Part shown: piece after piece, positions 6,101-8,454 of the stretch
How the letters are laid out: the number at the start of each line of letters is the position of its first letter
How positions within the stretch are numbered: position 1 is the first letter of the stretch
Assembly (NCBI GenBank): GCA_022451445.1
Contig: JAKUSY010000103.1
Span: 1 to 8,454 of the forward strand
From: Planctomycetota bacterium
GTDB taxonomy: Bacteria > Planctomycetota > UBA8108
DNA: 8,454 nt
Reading direction: 5' to 3'
Program-made: the position numbers and the translations under genes
Notes under the pieces: generated by a model
Seen by the model: only the letters and a program-made list of their open reading frames with translations
Told to the model about the DNA's origin: nothing
Databases searched by the model: none

Positions 6101-8454
6101 GCTCGATGGTAATCGCCGCCGTTGTAGAGAACGTTGCCGAGGCTCTTGTAGGACTGGGCGAGGTCGAACTTGTCGTCCTCATTTTGCGAGAGCGAGATTC
6201 CCCTCTTGATCGAGGCGGCGGCGCGGTCATGATCTCCTTTTGCCAGGTGCGTTTCGCAGATGGCCCGGATCGCCTTCGTCACGCCGTGACGATCACCCGC
6301 CTGCTCCGCGAATTCGAGCGCCTCCCGGTTGAGGGCGAGGCCGCGTTCGAGGTCGCTTCTGCGGTTGTGTATCTGGGCCAGGAGCAGGTTCGCTTCTGAG
6401 AGCAGACCGTCCATTCCCTCCTGGCCGCCGACCTGTATGTGACATTCCTGGAGCTTCTCCCGGGCAAGATCCAGGTCGCCGCGCTCCAGGAGAAAGAGCC
6501 CCAGCGACAGCAGGGACCTGCAGAGCTCCCTGCACAAGGTCCTGGCCGCGGCCTTTGTCTGCCGTTTCCCGCTCGCTTGCTCAGAGGAAGTCTTGAGCTC
6601 CTGGATGCTCTTTTCGAGGAAGTGGGCGGCATTGGTGCCGTCGTTTCTCTCCTGGTAGATCTCTCCCATCCCCCGGTAGACCTGTCCCGCCTCGATGGCG
6701 CCGGCATTGTCCTGTAGCAGCGAGAGAAGAACGGTCAGCTTATCGAGCGCCTGGGGCAGGAGCTTCATCTTCCGGTACAGGTCGACCAGGTTCCAGTTGA
6801 CCGACCAGAGCAGTGGCCTGCCGTTGGCGGCGGTCTCTTCGCTGTCCTCGAGCAGCTCGCCGGTATCGGGCTCGGACAATTTTTCCAGGACGCCCTCGTA
6901 GAGGTCGGCCGCGCCGGGGTAGTCGTAAAAGCTGGTCAGCCGCCTGGCCGCGTTCACGGCCTGCTTCAGGAAGCGGTTGGAGAAGCCCGCCTTCGAAGCG
7001 TGGTAGGCCAGGTGCTCGGGAACGCTGGCCGTCACCGAGTGAAGGTTGAATTCGCTCGACAGCACCTCGTAGAGAACCTCGTGATACTGCTGCAGGCTCG
7101 TCTGTCCACAGCGTTTGTAGAGCAGCCTGCTTGCAGGTTCGCAGCTCCACTGGATCTCCACGCCCCGGGTGCCCTGGCGCAGCGCGACAAACCCCTCCGA
7201 CTCGAGCATTCTCAGGCGCCGCTCGAACTCGATCCTGGCGGTGTCGTTGTCGACGGTTTTTTCTTTTGGCGCATCCTCTAAGCGGTCGCGGAGCTTCAGC
7301 TCGGCGATTCTCAGGGTCTCGGCGGGCAGGGAGATTCTCCCGGCGCTGGCGAGTAATTCCAGCAGCGACCTGTCCCGGGTGAGCAGCAGATCTTCTCGCT
7401 CGAGGATCGCACTCTCGAGGTTCATCGGCAGGTCAGAGAGCAGGTTGGCGGAGGGCCCGGCAGCCCCTGCCGCCGCCCGGCCCAGGCCGTCCTCGGAGTT
7501 GAACAGGTGTCCATCCATTCTCCTGAGATATTCGTCGAGCAGTCTCGGCAGGCCCTCGGAGCGGTCGTAGAGTTTCTGCAGCAGTCCTACCGGCACCTGC
7601 AGGTGAGGGGCTCTCTCAGCTACCCAGTCCCGCACGCGCTCGAGGGTCAGGTTGCGAAGGCGCAGCCTGCGGGAGTATTCCTTCTCGGCGAGAGCCTCGA
7701 TACGGTCGTTGACCGTCTCACGGGTATCGTCGCCGGGCTCGGAGGCCTCGTTGCTCCAGGTTCCCAGCAGGAGCAGCTTGCTCGGGCCGGGGCGGTTTTT
7801 TTCGCCGCTGTTTTCCTCCTGCTGGCGCAGGATCGAGAGGTTGCGCGCGATGGACTGCAGCAGGATGAGGCTCATCTTGCTGGCCCGCTGCAGGTCCCTC
7901 AGGCAGATGACCAGGGGGCGTTGCCGGCCCAGCTCGAGAAACAGCTCCGTCAGGCGGCCGATGAGGTGTACCCGTGCCGATTCCTTCCCGCCTTCGTGGG
8001 GCGCCTTCTCCGCGGTGAGCTCCACCTCCTCGGTAAACAGCGAGATGACCTCGCTGAGCGGTTCCCAGCCGGGTGAACCGAGCTCAAAGCTCTCCGAGAG
8101 CTTGCCAAGGATTTCACGGAAAGGGGAGTAGGCGTTGCCGCAGGGGCGGTGGCAGACACCTTCGACATACTCGAATTGTTCGGTGAGCACCATGGTCTCG
8201 ATCTCTTCGAGGAACGCCCCGGTGAACTGTCCGGGGTTGGTCTCGAAGAGGGCGATCGAGGTGGTCGAGTCGTCGCGGTGGAGCTGCTCGAGCTCATCTC
8301 GTACCAGGTTCAGTTCCCGTTCCCATCCTGTTATGGGGATGCGGGGGGTGGAGAAGTCGAGGTTTCCCGGCAGGGTGAAGTCGCCGATCTCCTCGAAGGT
8401 TTTGATGAGCTCACGGGAGTTCTCGGGGCGGTCACCGGGATCGGTCGCCAACAG
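3187..8454 (-). CDS. Giant sigma-54-dependent regulator: (kinase)-STAND-TPR-GAF-AAA+-Fis HTH, N-terminus outside window
   Basis: 1755 residues are visible; numbering here takes the codon at 8451 as residue 1. The first residues, LLATDPGDRPENSRELI, are the end of a Ser/Thr protein kinase domain (subdomain XI, conserved Arg), so the gene starts beyond the window and the TTG at 8451 is internal. Next come a STAND/PknK-like ATPase module (about 38-315) with degenerate P-loop and Walker B, a winged-helix-like region (345-465), a TPR array (about 505-1180; clearest 40-residue units at 767-920), a GAF domain (1245-1390) and a coiled-coil linker (1390-1430). The sigma-54 activator domain (1435-1665) has Walker A GESGTGKE (1463-1470), GAFTSA loop (1510-1515), Walker B LFLDE (D1534, E1535), FREDLFYRLN and PPLRERKEDIP. 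A Fis-type HTH (1710-1753, GNVANASKLSGLSRESFYRLM) ends it. In the known family the AAA+ ring remodels sigma-54 holoenzyme by ATP hydrolysis while the HTH binds enhancer DNA. Here kinase, STAND, TPR and GAF parts probably act as sensors or control inputs. Oddities are Ser1653 at the sensor II Arg position and Ser in the GAFTGA loop. The protein is predicted cytoplasmic. Confidence 0.96.
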   Translation of the reverse strand: MLATDPGDRPENSRELIKTFEEIGDFTLPGNLDFSTPRIPITGWERELNLVRDELEQLHRDDSTTSIALFETNPGQFTGAFLEEIETMVLTEQFEYVEGVCHRPCGNAYSPFREILGKLSESFELGSPGWEPLSEVISLFTEEVELTAEKAPHEGGKESARVHLIGRLTELFLELGRQRPLVICLRDLQRASKMSLILLQSIARNLSILRQQEENSGEKNRPGPSKLLLLGTWSNEASEPGDDTRETVNDRIEALAEKEYSRRLRLRNLTLERVRDWVAERAPHLQVPVGLLQKLYDRSEGLPRLLDEYLRRMDGHLFNSEDGLGRAAAGAAGPSANLLSDLPMNLESAILEREDLLLTRDRSLLELLASAGRISLPAETLRIAELKLRDRLEDAPKEKTVDNDTARIEFERRLRMLESEGFVALRQGTRGVEIQWSCEPASRLLYKRCGQTSLQQYHEVLYEVLSSEFNLHSVTASVPEHLAYHASKAGFSNRFLKQAVNAARRLTSFYDYPGAADLYEGVLEKLSEPDTGELLEDSEETAANGRPLLWSVNWNLVDLYRKMKLLPQALDKLTVLLSLLQDNAGAIEAGQVYRGMGEIYQERNDGTNAAHFLEKSIQELKTSSEQASGKRQTKAAARTLCRELCRSLLSLGLFLLERGDLDLAREKLQECHIQVGGQEGMDGLLSEANLLLAQIHNRRSDLERGLALNREALEFAEQAGDRHGVTKAIRAICETHLAKGDHDRAAASIKRGISLSQNEDDKFDLAQSYKSLGNVLYNGGDYHRALESYQKSLLLCRQIGDEEGTARIYNNLGNVLQFRDQTAEAAEYYKLAVAIFSRLNNQFGMAACMNNLAGILERDGKYDEALDYAYRSLEKRKKFSGKSGVGFSYYRIAMIYQAKGELEKALGYARRSIRIREELDDKVGLAYSNLQLAELRMGTENLADIFDYCDQGERGFEELGNRIGQIMAKGTKARAFFHVGLLDEAEELLREVITAATAKELPTIAGDSMIRLGMLLGEKGQLADAERQLLESERLFRTARYRRKMVEAILHLAALRIEMAELKNAEANLEEAYSQLEDLGSKDLVPLYFLLRSRLDMELPDTDLDSSHKFLQRGLVESREARLRDLDWRFHLQLGLLEQKRGDYRLARIHFQQARSRLEEHSDSLPEAYQDNFFTLRERQLVVRCCEQPMETLLESSAYEEEDPIEAAREWDQEEAARPVHDAGRHAAMNLELMRLHEIIVARGSGQKLDQILERIMDAVIDLVNAERGFLILNSESPGQEPNIVARDFDKEEVRDPRHKFSTSIAREVMENGEPLLAGNALSEEPFETLRSVRELRLRSVLCVPLKFHADVLGVIYLDNRHRRHAFQESELKTLQTFSDQAVIAITTARIIEAQNNKNSRLRSRIEEQTEELAVARQDIEHRQSLLESRYTMENIVARSEAMQKILLMVQRLSSSTLAVCIQGESGTGKELIARSLHFNSERGKGPFISENCGALTETLLESELFGHVRGAFTSAISDKKGLFEQANEGTLFLDEVGDMSLGMQQKLLRVIEEGEVRPVGGSSSVKITPRIISASNKDLRKLVEDGHFREDLFYRLNTVCIDLPPLRERKEDIPEFVETFCGEITAQLAISSPSFTKEAMKKLISHDWPGNVSELRHLLERTLLITENETITAEDLILDRSVREKPEEENTFDGMFGISDGKKFRSARNFFERMYIEKALTECAGNVANASKLSGLSRESFYRLMKKHSIQRRD

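Noticed and set aside
7507..8076. 189-codon open frame on the plus strand, and similar ones at 4744-5361 and 4189-4632
   Set aside because: All are antisense to the giant regulator, whose reading frame contains many definite domain motifs; GC-rich codon bias leaves long antisense frames open.
8449..8451. TTG as the start codon of the giant regulator
   Set aside because: The frame stays open to the window edge (CTG before it) and the first residues are the end of a kinase domain, so translation must begin outside the window.

Overview
The window holds three genes, all on the minus strand and so read from high to low coordinates. It looks like a moderately GC-rich bacterium with elaborate signalling. 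A Ser/Thr-kinase-linked, sigma-54-dependent activator and a sigma-70 factor with a long spacer between regions 1.2 and 2 would fit Planctomycetota or other PVC lineages, Myxococcota and similar groups. The sequence alone does not fix the phylum.

Layout: (1) 8454 to 3187 is the C-terminal 1755 residues of a giant regulator whose N-terminus lies outside the window. Its order is end of a Ser/Thr protein kinase domain, STAND-type ATPase module with eroded nucleotide motifs, winged-helix-like region, a long TPR array, GAF domain, coiled-coil linker, sigma-54-interacting AAA+ domain and Fis-type HTH. (2) 2978 to 1629 is a 449-residue single-pass membrane protein of unknown family, with a proline/acid-rich stalk carrying three 11-residue repeats encoded by 33-bp tandem DNA repeats. 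(3) 1191 to 1 is a sigma-70 family factor (RpoD-like), cut by the window edge just after region 2.

The most interesting part is the 437-bp gap upstream of the sigma-70 gene. It carries a strong match to a sigma-54 (-24/-12) promoter at 1260-1276, oriented into the gene, 58 nt or so before an AGGAG/TTG start. A 20-bp near-perfect palindrome at 1368-1387, about 119-138 bp upstream of the predicted transcription start, lies where enhancer sites of sigma-54 activators usually lie. My inference is a local cascade: the kinase/STAND/TPR/GAF/sigma-54 activator (or a relative) switches on sigma-54 transcription of a sigma-70-family factor, comparable in logic to the Rrp2-RpoN-RpoS cascade of Borrelia. 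The promoter and palindrome are visible in the sequence; the link between activator and site is not proven.
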